Origin: Sporosarcina beigongshangi
GTDB taxonomy: Bacteria > Actinomycetota > Actinomycetes > Actinomycetales > Micrococcaceae
DNA length: 64,000 bases
Direction of reading: 5' to 3'
Assembly (NCBI RefSeq): GCF_016820535.1
Contig: NZ_JADHDY010000018.1
Location: forward strand, 45,205-109,204
Shown: positions 27,566 through 36,676 of the stretch, piece after piece
Numbering within the stretch: the first letter of the stretch is position 1
How the letters are laid out: each line of letters starts with the position of its first letter
Translations under genes and position numbers: made by a program
Notes under the pieces: model-generated
What the model saw: only the letters and a program-made list of their open reading frames with translations
Told to the model about the DNA's origin: nothing
Databases searched by the model: none

Positions 27566-27748
27566 AAAGGGAGGGTAAGCCGGCGTTGGCTGCGGCCAGC
27601 AGCTGCTCCGGCTGCTCGGTTCCCACGTGGACGCATTGCCGTGGCCACAGAACTGGGCTGTCAGCTCCGGGCTGGTCAGTGCATCCCAGACCGTTTCGGC
27701 CGAAGCGCCAATGTAGGTGACGTAGACGAAATCGTGTTGGGCTGCCAT
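27557..27748 (-). pseudogene. SRPBCC/AHSA1 family gene remnant
   Basis: The first ~43 residues (MAAQHDFVYVTYIGASAE, TVWDALTSPELTAQFCGHGN) match the N terminus of AHSA1-like SRPBCC proteins, which normally continue for ~140 residues with a conserved WEPGS region. Here the frame changes to unrelated sequence after ASTWEPSSR and stops. The 3' end reaches the right arm of the inverted repeat. It looks like the stub of a deleted gene rather than a functional small protein. Confidence 0.6.
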
Positions 27749-27920
27749 GGCGGCATTCATGCAGGCAAATTCCGCCGTGATCAAGCGTTGCTCGCCAGAA
27801 CCCCGTAATGGCCTTAAAGATCGAGTCAATAATGGCGCTACCTGACCGACTATTTGTTTGCTAAAAATTGAGCTACCCGCTCGCGGGTGACGTCGAACAC
27901 ACCGCCTTCAAGGAGTCCCC

Positions 27921-29033
27921 ATGCCGCACATACAATCCCGATTCGCCGCCGCACTGGCGCCAAATCTCGATGCCGGCGAGGTCGCTGGAATTCCTGAGCT
28001 GACGCCGGCACTGGCCCGGACGCTCATTGAACGCATTGACGGCATCCCGCTGTTTGCCCATGCATACTCCCTGCTGGGGAACTTCACCTACGGCACCCTC
28101 CGCCCCCGAGACCTGCTGGTTTACGCCCACAACCACGAACTCAAGGGCGTCTGCATCCACCTGTTGGACGGTGAGGAGCGCAGCCTGGGCAAGATGGACG
28201 ACGCCGGGCTGCTTGAGTTTGGTGCCGAGGCCAAGGCGTTGGGGCTGGACGTCCACCTGGAAATCAGCAGCACCGAAAAGGCCGACATCGACGAGGTGGT
28301 GCGCATTGCCCTCATCCTGGGCGTGAGGAACATCCGCAGCTATTCACGCTATGAAGGCTTTCTGTCAGAGGTGCTCGGCAGGGTGGACGACGACCTGCTT
28401 TACCTGGCCGAACTCGCCGACGCCCACAATCTCCAGTTCTACTTTGAACAGCACGAGGAACTGAAAAGCGGTGAAATTGCCGCGGCCCTGCAGAAAATCA
28501 ACCACCCCCGCCTGCACGCGCTCTTTGACTTCGGCAACATGGTCAACGCCTGTGAGCGCCCCATGGATGCCCTGCACCAGCTTGCCCCGCACATCCGCCA
28601 GGTGCACCTGAAGGGGATCAAGGTCATTCCCGAGGGCAACGGCTTCGGCCACCGCGGCGTCCTCCAGGGCGGTGCGGAGGATGACCTCCCCGGGCCCCGC
28701 ATGCTCTTCGAGCTGCTGATGCTCGGGGAAAGCGAACCGCAGCTCATCGCCTTCGCCCTTGAGCAGGAAAACCACTACCGGGCACCCGCCTTCCGCCTGC
28801 GGGACGAAGACTCGGACCCGTTCATTCCCTACCGGGACATGAGCACCACCGACTTGCCCGAGGGGCTGAGCATGGCAGAGATGCTGGTGCAGGAACCCCA
28901 ATGGGCGCTGAACCAACTTACCCACGTCCGATCGGTGCTGGCGCAATTTCGCGAACTTGCCGAATGCCGTCTGGAATCCGCAGCAATGGCCGCAGCCTGC
29001 GCCGGCGCATCTACCAACTGGAGCCAATCATGA
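27921..29033 (+). CDS. Sugar phosphate isomerase/epimerase (TIM barrel)
   Basis: A 370-residue AP-endonuclease-2/xylose isomerase-like TIM-barrel protein. Barrel strands carry likely metal ligands: HLEISS, FEQHEE (YFEQHEELKSGEIAAALQK), LFDFGNMVNA and QVHLKGIK. This pattern is typical of sugar or inositol isomerases and epimerases that use a divalent metal. AAGGAG lies just upstream. Its stop overlaps the start of the MFS gene by 4 nt, so the pair would act in uptake and conversion of a sugar or polyol, but the transporter is broken in this sequence. The substrate is unknown. Confidence 0.88.
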   Translation: MPHIQSRFAAALAPNLDAGEVAGIPELTPALARTLIERIDGIPLFAHAYSLLGNFTYGTLRPRDLLVYAHNHELKGVCIHLLDGEERSLGKMDDAGLLEFGAEAKALGLDVHLEISSTEKADIDEVVRIALILGVRNIRSYSRYEGFLSEVLGRVDDDLLYLAELADAHNLQFYFEQHEELKSGEIAAALQKINHPRLHALFDFGNMVNACERPMDALHQLAPHIRQVHLKGIKVIPEGNGFGHRGVLQGGAEDDLPGPRMLFELLMLGESEPQLIAFALEQENHYRAPAFRLRDEDSDPFIPYRDMSTTDLPEGLSMAEMLVQEPQWALNQLTHVRSVLAQFRELAECRLESAAMAAACAGASTNWSQS

Positions 29034-30321
29034 AAACCTTCGACAAAGCGAAGTGGTCCAGGTTTGCTCTGCTTGTCATGGGCGGGGGAACCATCTACAA
29101 GCTGGCCAACCTCAAGGACGTCTTCTACGTCCCCATGCAGGAACACCTGGGCCTGAGCAACACCGAGATCGGCATGCTGCTCAGCGTCAACTCCATCGTG
29201 GCCACGGCACTGTTCGTGGTGGGCGGCTACCTGGCCGACCGCTTCCAGACCCGCAACGTGATTGCCCTGGGCCTGGTCAGCGCCGGCGCCATGGGCCTGT
29301 ACATGAGCACCTTTCCGGGCTACAACCAGCTGCTGGTCCTGTTCGCCATGCTGGCCATCTCTTCAGACTGCCTGTTCTGGCCCGCGCTTCTGAAGAGCGT
29401 GCGGGCGCTGGGCGACAGCAAGGAGCAGGGGCGCATGTTCGGATTCCTGGAAGGCGGGCGAGGTGTGGTTGACACCCTGGTGGCCTTTTCCGCGCTGGGC
29501 ATCTTCATCGCCATGGGCTCGGGCATGGGCGGCTTCCGGGCCGCCATCGTCACCTACTCGCTGATCAACATCGGCATCGGCGTGCTCCTGTTCTTCCTGC
29601 TGGGCAAGCCGGCACCCGGCCGTGCCCCGGAAAGGGCAGACGCCGCCGCTCCGGAGAAGAAGCCGCACGTACTGGATGCCCTGAAGCAGATCGCCAAGCT
29701 GCCCCAGCTGTGGCTGGTCAGTGCCACGGTCTTCATGGTCTACATCGTTTATGTGGGCCTGACCTACTTCATCCCGTACCTGTCCACCGTGTACGGCCTG
29801 CCCATTGCCCTGGTGGGGGTGTTCGGCATCATCAACCAGTACGGCCTGAAAATTGCCGGAGGTCCCCTGGGCGGGCCCTGGGCGGGTACCTGGCCGACAA
29901 GAAGGTTGGCAGCGCAAGCCGCTACCTGGGCCTGGCCTTCTTCGCCCTCATCCCCGTCATGGCCGTCATCCTGCTCATGCCTGCCGACGAGGCGTTCCGC
30001 GTCCCCGTCATGGCGCTGTGCCTGTTGTTCTCGCTCATCGTCTTCACCATGCGCGGGGTGTTCTGGGCCCCCATGGACGAGGTGGGCATTCCCGAGGAAA
30101 TCAGCGGCACGGCCTTCGGCGTCGCCTGCCTGATCGGCTACGCGCCGGGCATGTTCGGCTTCCTCATCTACGGCACCATCCTCGACGCCAACCCCGGCGC
30201 AACGGGCTTCCACCTGGTATTCGTGATCATGGGCGCCCTGGCCCTCCTGGGCGGCGGCGTCGCCATGGTGCTGGCCCGCATGGCCAAGCGCAACAAGGCC
30301 CTGGTGACCGTGTCCGTCTAG
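29030..30321 (+). pseudogene. MFS transporter disrupted by an 11-bp duplication
   Basis: The first ~285 residues (MKTFDKAKWSRFALLVMGGG onward, TM1-8) read in one frame to 29886, and the rest (YLADKKVGSASRYLGLAFFAL to the end at 30321) in another. The cause is visible: CCCTGGGCGGG occurs twice in tandem (29865-29875 and 29876-29886). Removing one copy restores GPLGGYLADKK and a continuous ~426-residue major facilitator protein. The gene is coupled by a 4-nt overlap to the isomerase gene, so it probably imported or exported that enzyme's substrate. Whether the duplication is real, variable or a sequencing error cannot be told here. Confidence 0.85.
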
Positions 30322-30343
30322 CATCGCCCGCAACAATCACGCA

Positions 30344-30390
30344 CGACGGCGTCCGGCCCGCCCAGGTGGGCCGGACGCCGTCGCGCTTTT
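30344..30390 (+). terminator. Strong Rho-independent terminator
   Basis: A perfect 16-bp stem (30344-30359 with 30368-30383, loop of 8) is followed by GCGCTTTT. It sits directly after the MFS gene, ending the isomerase-MFS operon and insulating the MocR gene. Confidence 0.9.
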
Positions 30391-30445
30391 GCCGTTGAAC
30401 TAGGATCAAGTCCATGAAAACGCGTGAATCCGCCCGGAGTCGGCC

Positions 30446-31942
30446 GTGGTGAAGGAAACCGGCGGGCGCCTGCTGGGCGATGTTTTGTTGGACAGGTCCA
30501 GCGACGTTCCGCTGCACCGGCAGATCTACCTGCAAATCCGCACGCACGTGCTCAACGGGCAGCTGCCGGGCGGGGCCCGTTTGTCCTCGACCCGCACCTT
30601 GACGGCGGAGCTGGGCGTCTCACGCATCACCATTGTCAACGCCTTCGAAGAACTGTGCGCGGAGGGTTTCCTGCGCTCACGCGCTGGCGACGGCACCTAT
30701 GTTGGCGAGGAGTGGCGCAGCCAGTTTGCCGCCGAGCCTGCACCGGTGAGGCCCGTGCTGTCGGCCCGGGCCTCGGCCACCACCTCGGCCAGGGGCAGCG
30801 AACTCACCAGCCACGCACCCGCATCCTGGAACCCGGACGACGCGGAGTCCTTTGTGCCCAGCCAGGTGGGTGTGGACGCGTTTCCTGTCCGGACATGGAA
30901 GCGGCTGCTTGCCCGGCACGGCGAGCGGCGCGACGTGGACATGCTCGGCTACGGGGATCCCTTCGGACACCGGCCCCTGCGCGAGGCTATTGCCGACTAC
31001 CTCAACGACGCCCGTGGGATTGGTGCCACCGCGGACCAGGTAGTGATCTGCTCCGGGGCGCAACAGGCATTCAACGCGCTGGCCCTGCTCATGGTGGATT
31101 CCGGCGACGAAGTCTGGATGGAGGACCCAGGACACATTGCGGCCCGGCTCGCCTTCCTGGCCAACGGCTGCACGGTGCGCGGCATCCCCATTGATGACGA
31201 CGGCGCCGACTTGGCCGCAGGGGCAGCCGTCCACAAATCGGGACGCCTGATGTTTATCACCCCGTCACGCCAGCATCCGCTGGGCGTGACGATGTCACTG
31301 GCCCGGCGCATGGAGTGGATCAAATGGGCCAACGAGAACAACAGCTGGATCATCGAGGACGACTGCGACAGCGAACTGCGCTACCGCGGCCCGCTCATGC
31401 CCACCCTTTTCGGGCTGGACCGCAGCCAGCACGTGATCCACGTGGGCACTTTCAGCAAGATCATGTTCCCGTCACTGAGGATTGGCTACGCTGTGCTGCC
31501 CACCGACCTGGTGGAACCGTTCAAGGCGGCCGTGCAGGTCATTGGCCGCACCCCGTCAACGCTGTTGCAGGCCGTGGCCACGGACTTCATCCGAGATGGC
31601 CACCTGCATACCCACATCCGCCGTACACGCCGCCTCTACCTTGCACGCCAGGACGCCCTGCTGGCCGCACTGCGTGACCAGCTGCACCCTTTCATCAAGG
31701 CGGAACTCGTGGATGCCGGCATGCATGTGATCGGCTGGCTGCCCGAGAACATTGACGACCAATTGCTGGCCGCCCAGCTCGCCGACCGGTGCATCTACAC
31801 CTACGCCCTCGGCGACTACTACCTGAAAGGTGGTGGGCGGCCCGCGTTGCTGATCGGGTTCGCCGCCACGGCGGAGGAACGCCTGCCGCAGGCGGTCAGC
31901 CACATGGTCCGGGCGCTGCACCACATTGGCCATCGCTGGTAG
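30446..31942 (+). CDS. MocR-type GntR/aminotransferase regulator
   Basis: A 498-residue PdxR/MocR-family protein: N-terminal GntR winged helix (PLHRQIYLQIRTHVLNGQLPGG and LSSTRTLTAELGVSRITIVNAFEEL), then a class I/II aminotransferase fold with the PLP-binding segment FSKIMFPSLRIGYAVLP (Lys in SKIM). Such regulators bind PLP and control vitamin B6, GABA, taurine or other amino-compound genes. There is no obvious target next to it: the preceding operon is sugar-related and the following genes on the other strand are for siderophore release. A GTG start at 30446 or 30449 is used. The target is unknown. Confidence 0.92.
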   Translation: MVKETGGRLLGDVLLDRSSDVPLHRQIYLQIRTHVLNGQLPGGARLSSTRTLTAELGVSRITIVNAFEELCAEGFLRSRAGDGTYVGEEWRSQFAAEPAPVRPVLSARASATTSARGSELTSHAPASWNPDDAESFVPSQVGVDAFPVRTWKRLLARHGERRDVDMLGYGDPFGHRPLREAIADYLNDARGIGATADQVVICSGAQQAFNALALLMVDSGDEVWMEDPGHIAARLAFLANGCTVRGIPIDDDGADLAAGAAVHKSGRLMFITPSRQHPLGVTMSLARRMEWIKWANENNSWIIEDDCDSELRYRGPLMPTLFGLDRSQHVIHVGTFSKIMFPSLRIGYAVLPTDLVEPFKAAVQVIGRTPSTLLQAVATDFIRDGHLHTHIRRTRRLYLARQDALLAALRDQLHPFIKAELVDAGMHVIGWLPENIDDQLLAAQLADRCIYTYALGDYYLKGGGRPALLIGFAATAEERLPQAVSHMVRALHHIGHRW

Positions 31943-31953
31943 GCGCGAACCAC

Positions 31954-33270
31954 CTATCCCAGCAAGTCCGCGAGCCCGTGGATGAGCCACGGATTCCACC
32001 ACGTCCAGTCGTGCCCGCCCGTGACCGATTGCAGTGAAATGTCCGTGCCCAGCGGCACGAGGTCCGCCAGCAATTGCACCGAGGTGGCATGGATGTCGGC
32101 CTCGTAAATGCCCGCCTGCAGCCGTAGCACCACACGGTCCGCCACCCGGGCCAGCGGTTCGGCAAGGTCATAGCGCCACAGGGACGGCGACTGCGCCAGC
32201 GCCACCCCCACCAGCTCCGGGTGCCGGGCCACTTGCCACAGCGACGCCAGCCCGCCGTAGCTGGCCCCCGACACAATGGTTCCGGCAGCGTCCGCGTGCA
32301 CGTCCAGGGTGCGTCGCAGCAGCGGCAGCAGGTCATCGGCCACAAAATCAACCGTGCCCACCGGTCCGCTGAGTTCCTCGGACCGCGTGCCCCCGTCGAG
32401 GGAATCCACCATGGCCACGTGCAAGGCGGGCACGACGCCGTCCCGCACCGCCGCGTCAAGGCTCGCCTTGAGGTTGAGGTGCTTCGCCCAGACCTGCCCG
32501 TCATGCAGGATGAGCAGGGGAGTGGGGCCGGTTGCACTGCCCGGAGGTGGCGAGTACACCCACACGGTGCGCAGGCGCCCGTTGCCGGAGTCCACGAGCT
32601 GCAGTTCCGCCAGTCCCGCCGATGCGGGGTTGCCCGTGCCGCCGGCCAGGACACCGCCCATGACGGGCGTGGTGGCTTCCGGATCCGCACTCGCCGGTGC
32701 CAGCCACGGTGCCGCGGGCGCCCCGGGCAGTCTCGCTACCGACATGGCCCCGCCGTTCATGCCTGCCCCCAGCACGGGGTTGAGTGGATCGGGTCCGCCG
32801 GCGTCGGCAGCCATGCGGATGGCCCGGCGCATGGTGGCGGCCTGCCACGGTGCCGGGCCGGGGCCGTGGTGGACGGTGATCCGGTAGCCGCACTCCCAGT
32901 TCGCGGGCATGAGGTAGCTCAGCGCCCACAGGCCGGATGACCCGAGCCGCTCGAATTCGCTGGCTGCCGTGTTCCTGTGGTCCACCAGCGCATTGGCGGA
33001 CAGGATTACGGCGGCGGCATCCGGAGCCACATGCAGGAACGTGACTGCCCGGTGGTCTGCCCGCCCGTCCGGCGAGGGCTCCACCAGTGGGAGGGTGCCG
33101 CCGTCGCCGGAAAGGAGCCGGGCCAGGAACCCCTCCTGCCGTTCCGCGCCCCATTCGTTCCAGCGGGCAGCGAAGTGCCCGCGAAGCACCGGAACCTGCG
33201 GGGCGTCTGCGGCCACCGGGTCCTTCGGGGCCGGAAAGGCCTCGGTCCGTGACCCCTGCAGCCCGGTCAC
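31954..33270 (-). CDS. fes: Enterochelin esterase-like hydrolase (Fes-type)
   Basis: A 438-residue protein with an N-terminal Fes-type domain (residues ~20-180; WALSYLMPANWECGYRITVHHGP) and a C-terminal esterase D-type alpha/beta-hydrolase. Catalytic Ser337 is in VSGASYGGLAS and His420 in GGHDWTWWNPWL. Fes enzymes cleave the serine ester bonds of cyclic catecholate siderophores in the cytosol to free iron, which fits the Ser-containing NRPS product made by the neighbouring operon. Start GTG 33270 overlaps the stop of the upstream ATPase gene by 4 nt. It is the last gene of the iron-import operon. Confidence 0.92.
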   Translation of the reverse strand: MTGLQGSRTEAFPAPKDPVAADAPQVPVLRGHFAARWNEWGAERQEGFLARLLSGDGGTLPLVEPSPDGRADHRAVTFLHVAPDAAAVILSANALVDHRNTAASEFERLGSSGLWALSYLMPANWECGYRITVHHGPGPAPWQAATMRRAIRMAADAGGPDPLNPVLGAGMNGGAMSVARLPGAPAAPWLAPASADPEATTPVMGGVLAGGTGNPASAGLAELQLVDSGNGRLRTVWVYSPPPGSATGPTPLLILHDGQVWAKHLNLKASLDAAVRDGVVPALHVAMVDSLDGGTRSEELSGPVGTVDFVADDLLPLLRRTLDVHADAAGTIVSGASYGGLASLWQVARHPELVGVALAQSPSLWRYDLAEPLARVADRVVLRLQAGIYEADIHATSVQLLADLVPLGTDISLQSVTGGHDWTWWNPWLIHGLADLLG

Positions 33271-34124
33271 GCCGGCACCTGCAGTGAATCGGCAGGCACC
33301 GAAAGGGACACGCCGTCGGGCTCCAGCGGAACCACCAGCGGTCCGCCCGTGGCCGGGTCCGTGATGACAACGCACTCAATGCCGTAGACCTCACGCATGA
33401 TGGCCGGGGTGGCGATCCGGGACGGCGGGCCCTCGGCGACGATGCGGCCGTCCTTCATGGCTATGACGTGGTCGGCATAACGGAAGGCCAGGGACAGGTC
33501 GTGCAGCACCGTGACCAGGGTGTAGTTTCCCGTGAGGTGGAGCCGCCGGCACAGGCGCAGCACCTCCAGCTGGTGGGCGATGTCCAGGAAGGTGGTGGGC
33601 TCATCCAGCAGCAGCACAGGGGTGTCCTGGGCCAGTGCCAAGGCAAGCCACACGCGCTGGCGCTGGCCGCCGGACAGTTCAGCCACGGCACGGTCCGCCA
33701 ACTCGCTGACACCTGTGGCGGCCATGGCCTCGGCCACCTTGGCCTTGTCAGTGTCGGAGAACTGCCGCAGTATGCCCTGGTGCGGGAAGCGTCCGCGCGC
33801 CACGAGGTCCGAAACGGTGATGCCGTCTGGTGCGGTGGACTGCTGCGGCAGCAGCGCCAGGCGCCTGGCCACGTCACGGGTGCGGTAGCCGTGGATGTCC
33901 CTGCCGTCCAAATCCACATGGCCGGAGGTGGGTTTTAGCAGTCGGGACAGGGCCCGGAGCAGCGTTGACTTGCCGCAGGCATTGGGCCCAATGATGGCGG
34001 TGAAGGATCCCGGCGGAATGACCACGTCCAGCCCCTCGGAGATGCGGCGGCCGTCGTAACCCAGATCCAGGGCGTGCCCGGACAGCACATCGCTGCCATC
34101 TAAATGCGTGCTTGCAGTTTTCAT
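33267..34124 (-). CDS. fepC: Iron-siderophore ABC transporter ATPase (FepC-like)
   Basis: A 285-residue ABC ATPase of the FepC/FecE group: Walker A IIGPNACGKSTLLRALSRLL, Q-loop in LLPQQSTAPDGITVSDLV, signature [17 protein letters not shown], Walker B VLLLDEPTTFLDIAHQLEVL (DIAHQ is typical of Fe-siderophore ATPases), H-loop VLHDLSLAFRYADH. Start 34124 has GAAGGA 5 nt upstream and is chosen over the in-frame ATG at 34148. It energises the two FecCD permeases encoded just upstream. The C-terminal ~35 residues after DPATGG form a short extension seen in some actinobacterial homologues. Confidence 0.95.
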   Translation of the reverse strand: MKTASTHLDGSDVLSGHALDLGYDGRRISEGLDVVIPPGSFTAIIGPNACGKSTLLRALSRLLKPTSGHVDLDGRDIHGYRTRDVARRLALLPQQSTAPDGITVSDLVARGRFPHQGILRQFSDTDKAKVAEAMAATGVSELADRAVAELSGGQRQRVWLALALAQDTPVLLLDEPTTFLDIAHQLEVLRLCRRLHLTGNYTLVTVLHDLSLAFRYADHVIAMKDGRIVAEGPPSRIATPAIMREVYGIECVVITDPATGGPLVVPLEPDGVSLSVPADSLQVPA

Positions 34125-34147
34125 TGCTTTCCTTCTTGTGTTGTGCA

Positions 34148-35155
34148 TCAGATGCTCCGGCTGCGGGTGACCAGCCACAGCAGGTAACACCCGCCCACCA
34201 GGCCTGTCATGAGCCCAATGGGCACATGGACGGCTATCGGCAGCCTTTGGGTGAGGAGGTCGCAGGCCACCATGAGGGCGGCACCCATAAGCGCGCCCGT
34301 GCCCATGGGCACCTGGACCGATCGGGTCAGCCTGGCTGCCAATTGCGGTGCCGCCAGGGCAACAAAGGCGATGGGCCCCACCGCGGCCGTTGCCACCGCC
34401 GTCAGCCCGACGGCGGCCGCCATGGAGGTCAGTCGGCTCGCCTCGACCCGGACGCCCAGGGCGCGGGCCACGTCGTCGCCCATTTCCAAAAGCCCCAGGC
34501 TCCGGCCTTGCACCATGAGCACCGGAAGCAACAGCACCACGGCCACGGCAACGGGCACGGCGTGCTCCCACGTCCTTGCCGCCAAGGAGCCTGAGAGCCA
34601 CATTTGCGCCTGAAGCGCCATGTCTTCATTGCCCTTCAGGAGCAGCAGCGTATTGACGGCCCCGAGCAAGGCGCCAATGCCGATCCCCACCAGGATCAGC
34701 CGATAGCCGCCGCTGACACCGCCCCGCACAGACAGGGCGTACACCACGGCTGCGGCAAGCAGGCCACCGACAATGGCGGCCACGGCCGTTGCGGCAGGGC
34801 CGGCGTTGAACAAGATGATCTGGGCCACGGCGCCGGTGGCCGCACCGGTGGTGAAGCCGATGATGTCAGGGGAGCCGAGGGCGTTGCGCGAGATGGACTG
34901 GAAGGTGGCCCCGGCAGCTCCCAGACACAGTCCGACGCCGATGGCCGTCACAGTGCGCGGCAGGCGGATCCGGTGGATGACCATGCCGGCTTGCGGGTTG
35001 TCAGAGAGGCCAAAAACGGCTGCCATCACGTCGGTGAAGGAGAACTTGATGGTGCCAGTCTGCATGGCCAGCACGCCCAGTAGAGCTGTGGCAGCGGCCA
35101 GGGCGATCCCCACCGCAAGGGTGCGGGGTGCCGCGGTGATGCGCAGGGCGTTCAC
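34148..35155 (-). CDS. fepG: FecCD-family iron-siderophore permease (second)
   Basis: A 335-residue permease with about ten transmembrane helices and the FecCD signatures LPRTVTAIGVGLCLGAAGATFQS and NALGSPDIIGFTTGAATGAV in pieces, and the coupling loop MGDDVARALGVRVEASRL that docks the ATPase. With the upstream permease it forms the channel half of a FepBDGC-type importer for ferric catecholate. The start GTG 35155 overlaps the stop of the upstream gene by 4 nt. No binding protein gene is in this operon; the lipoprotein at 53060-54064 probably serves it. Confidence 0.93.
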   Translation of the reverse strand: MNALRITAAPRTLAVGIALAAATALLGVLAMQTGTIKFSFTDVMAAVFGLSDNPQAGMVIHRIRLPRTVTAIGVGLCLGAAGATFQSISRNALGSPDIIGFTTGAATGAVAQIILFNAGPAATAVAAIVGGLLAAAVVYALSVRGGVSGGYRLILVGIGIGALLGAVNTLLLLKGNEDMALQAQMWLSGSLAARTWEHAVPVAVAVVLLLPVLMVQGRSLGLLEMGDDVARALGVRVEASRLTSMAAAVGLTAVATAAVGPIAFVALAAPQLAARLTRSVQVPMGTGALMGAALMVACDLLTQRLPIAVHVPIGLMTGLVGGCYLLWLVTRSRSI

Positions 35156-36171
35156 AGCTGCACCAGCTTCCTGCGGCGGGCCAGGGCAATAAACACCGGT
35201 GCGCCGATGACAGCACTCATGACCCCTGCCCCGATCTCACCGGGATAAGCCACCACTCGCGCCAGAATGTCTGCGGCCAACAGCAGCAGGGCACCCAGCA
35301 GCATGGAAAACGGAAGGAGCCGGCTTTGGTTTGGGCCCACCACCAGGCGGGCCATGTGCGGGGCGGCCAGGCCCAGAAAGCCAATGGGGCCGGCCGCGGC
35401 CGTTGCCGCACCCGCCAGGAGCAGTATGGCCCCGGTTGCCAGCAGCCATGTGGTGCGCATCTTGATGCCCAGCGCGTTGCCCAGGTCGTTGCCCAGGGAG
35501 AGCGAGTCAAGGCTCCGCGCGGTGGACAGCCCCAGCACCATGGCCACGGCGCAGGCGCCCAGCACCCAAGGGAGCACGTCGTAGCCGCGGCCCTGCAGGG
35601 AGCCGCTGGCCCAGCTGACAAAGTTGCGCAGCCGCTGGGAGTCCCCGGCAAGGATGGTGATTGCCGTCACCGAGCCAAGCATGACGCTCAGCCCGGCCCC
35701 GGCCAGGACCAGCCGGACCGGATTGTTGCCGGCGTCGTGCGCCCTACCCAGTGCGTAGACCAGCAGTGAGGCCGCGGCGGCCCCGGCAAAGCCGAACCAC
35801 ATGTACTGGCCAGGCCCGGAAACCCCCAGGAAAGCCAGCCCTGCGGCGACGGCTGCGGCGGCACCTGCGTTGATGCCCAGGATGCCCGGCTCGGCCAGCG
35901 GGTTGCGCGTCAGCGCCTGCATGAGCGCCCCGGCCAGAGCCAGTGCCGCGCCGACTGCAATGGCCAGGAACGTGCGGGGGAGCCGCAGCTCAACCACCAG
36001 CAGGTGGGTGCTTTGCGTCGGGTCAAAGTGGGTGAGTGCCTGCCAGGTCTCTGTCGGGGACATGGCGCGGCTGCCGATCGACAGGCTGGCGAGGGCCAGG
36101 AGCACCAACAGAGCCAGGCCGGCAATCCAGCCGGTTCTTGTCCGGGAATGCTTGCGCGGGGACTGAAACAT
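35152..36171 (-). CDS. fepD: FecCD-family iron-siderophore permease (first)
   Basis: A 339-residue FecCD permease: RLPRTFLAIAVGAALALAGALMQ, LTRNPLAEPGILGINAGAAAAV and coupling loop LGNDLGNALGIKMRTTW. It is the first gene of the fepD-fepG-fepC-fes operon, and its promoter faces the siderophore biosynthesis operon. An IdeR-type box lies 92 nt upstream of its start (36263-36281), so iron repression is expected. Start 36171 is the first ATG of the conserved domain; the frame extends upstream over non-conserved sequence. The permease pair sits in the cytoplasmic membrane. Confidence 0.93.
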   Translation of the reverse strand: MFQSPRKHSRTRTGWIAGLALLVLLALASLSIGSRAMSPTETWQALTHFDPTQSTHLLVVELRLPRTFLAIAVGAALALAGALMQALTRNPLAEPGILGINAGAAAAVAAGLAFLGVSGPGQYMWFGFAGAAAASLLVYALGRAHDAGNNPVRLVLAGAGLSVMLGSVTAITILAGDSQRLRNFVSWASGSLQGRGYDVLPWVLGACAVAMVLGLSTARSLDSLSLGNDLGNALGIKMRTTWLLATGAILLLAGAATAAAGPIGFLGLAAPHMARLVVGPNQSRLLPFSMLLGALLLLAADILARVVAYPGEIGAGVMSAVIGAPVFIALARRRKLVQL

Positions 36172-36262
36172 CTTTAGGCGCCGCCGTTGCTGCGGGGGTT
36201 CATTGCGGGTTCTCGTTTCCTTGTGCTGTGCCGATCCCCAGTGCGGGCGCCGGCGGCATTGC

Positions 36263-36281
36263 ATAGGTAAGCCTAAGCTAA
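36263..36281. promoter_or_regulatory. IdeR/DmdR-type iron box (import operon)
   Basis: ATAGGTAAGCCTAAGCTAA matches the actinobacterial iron box TTAGGTTAGGCTAACCTAA at 15 of 19 positions. It stands 92 nt before the fepD start on the minus strand. Confidence 0.7.
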
Positions 36282-36598
36282 GAAAGATGCATGGATATGC
36301 AATGGGATGAAATGTTGCCCAGAAAGGCAACGGCCCAAGAATATGAGATGTCTCACATTTTTGGTGCACTGCACCCCTGGTGGGGCCGGTTCGACCTTTT
36401 GGCGCAGTTTGGTCGGCGCGGGCGGGTTGCCGCAAAAGAAGGGTGAAAATTGCGGCACTTCGGCGCCGCTGTCAATTTTCAGCACCAGCTTCGGCGGGTC
36501 AGCGCTTCCCCTCCGGGCAGCGTCGCCTACCGCTTTCCCGCCGGACATGTCAAGTGAAAACAAGTGTCATAACGAAAGATTTATGTGACGTAAATAAG

Positions 36599-36617
36599 TT
36601 AGGTAAGGCTATGCTCG
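36599..36617. promoter_or_regulatory. IdeR/DmdR-type iron box (biosynthesis operon)
   Basis: TTAGGTAAGGCTATGCTCG matches the iron box consensus at 14 of 19 positions, mainly in the left half. It lies 59 nt before the dhbA start and close to the likely promoter. Confidence 0.6.
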
Positions 36618-36676
36618 CTTCTGTTCGAGTGCCCGGATGAGCCGGGCCCACCAATGGCGGCAGGGAGTCCACCACC

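Larger units (their letters stand above)
27391..27920. other. Intergenic region with inverted repeat and gene remnant
   Basis: Contains a 12-bp perfect inverted repeat and an SRPBCC gene remnant (both listed separately). From about 27800 there is an AT-richer stretch, then AAGGAG before the ATG of the isomerase gene at 27921. No intact gene is seen on either strand. Confidence 0.6.
36172..36676. other. Divergent iron-regulated promoter region
   Basis: A 505-bp gene-free region between the import (minus) and biosynthesis (plus) operons. It contains two IdeR/DmdR-type boxes (listed), the 13-bp palindrome GGTGCACTGCACC at 36363-36375, and a small hairpin GTTGCC/GGCAAC at 36314-36331. It is clearly richer in A+T than the flanking genes. 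No protein-like frame was seen in the middle part. Confidence 0.7.

Noticed and set aside
30446..31942. Siderophore-specific regulator
   Set aside because: It adjoins the locus, but MocR proteins control amino-compound or vitamin B6 genes and iron boxes already explain the regulation, so a link is unsupported.
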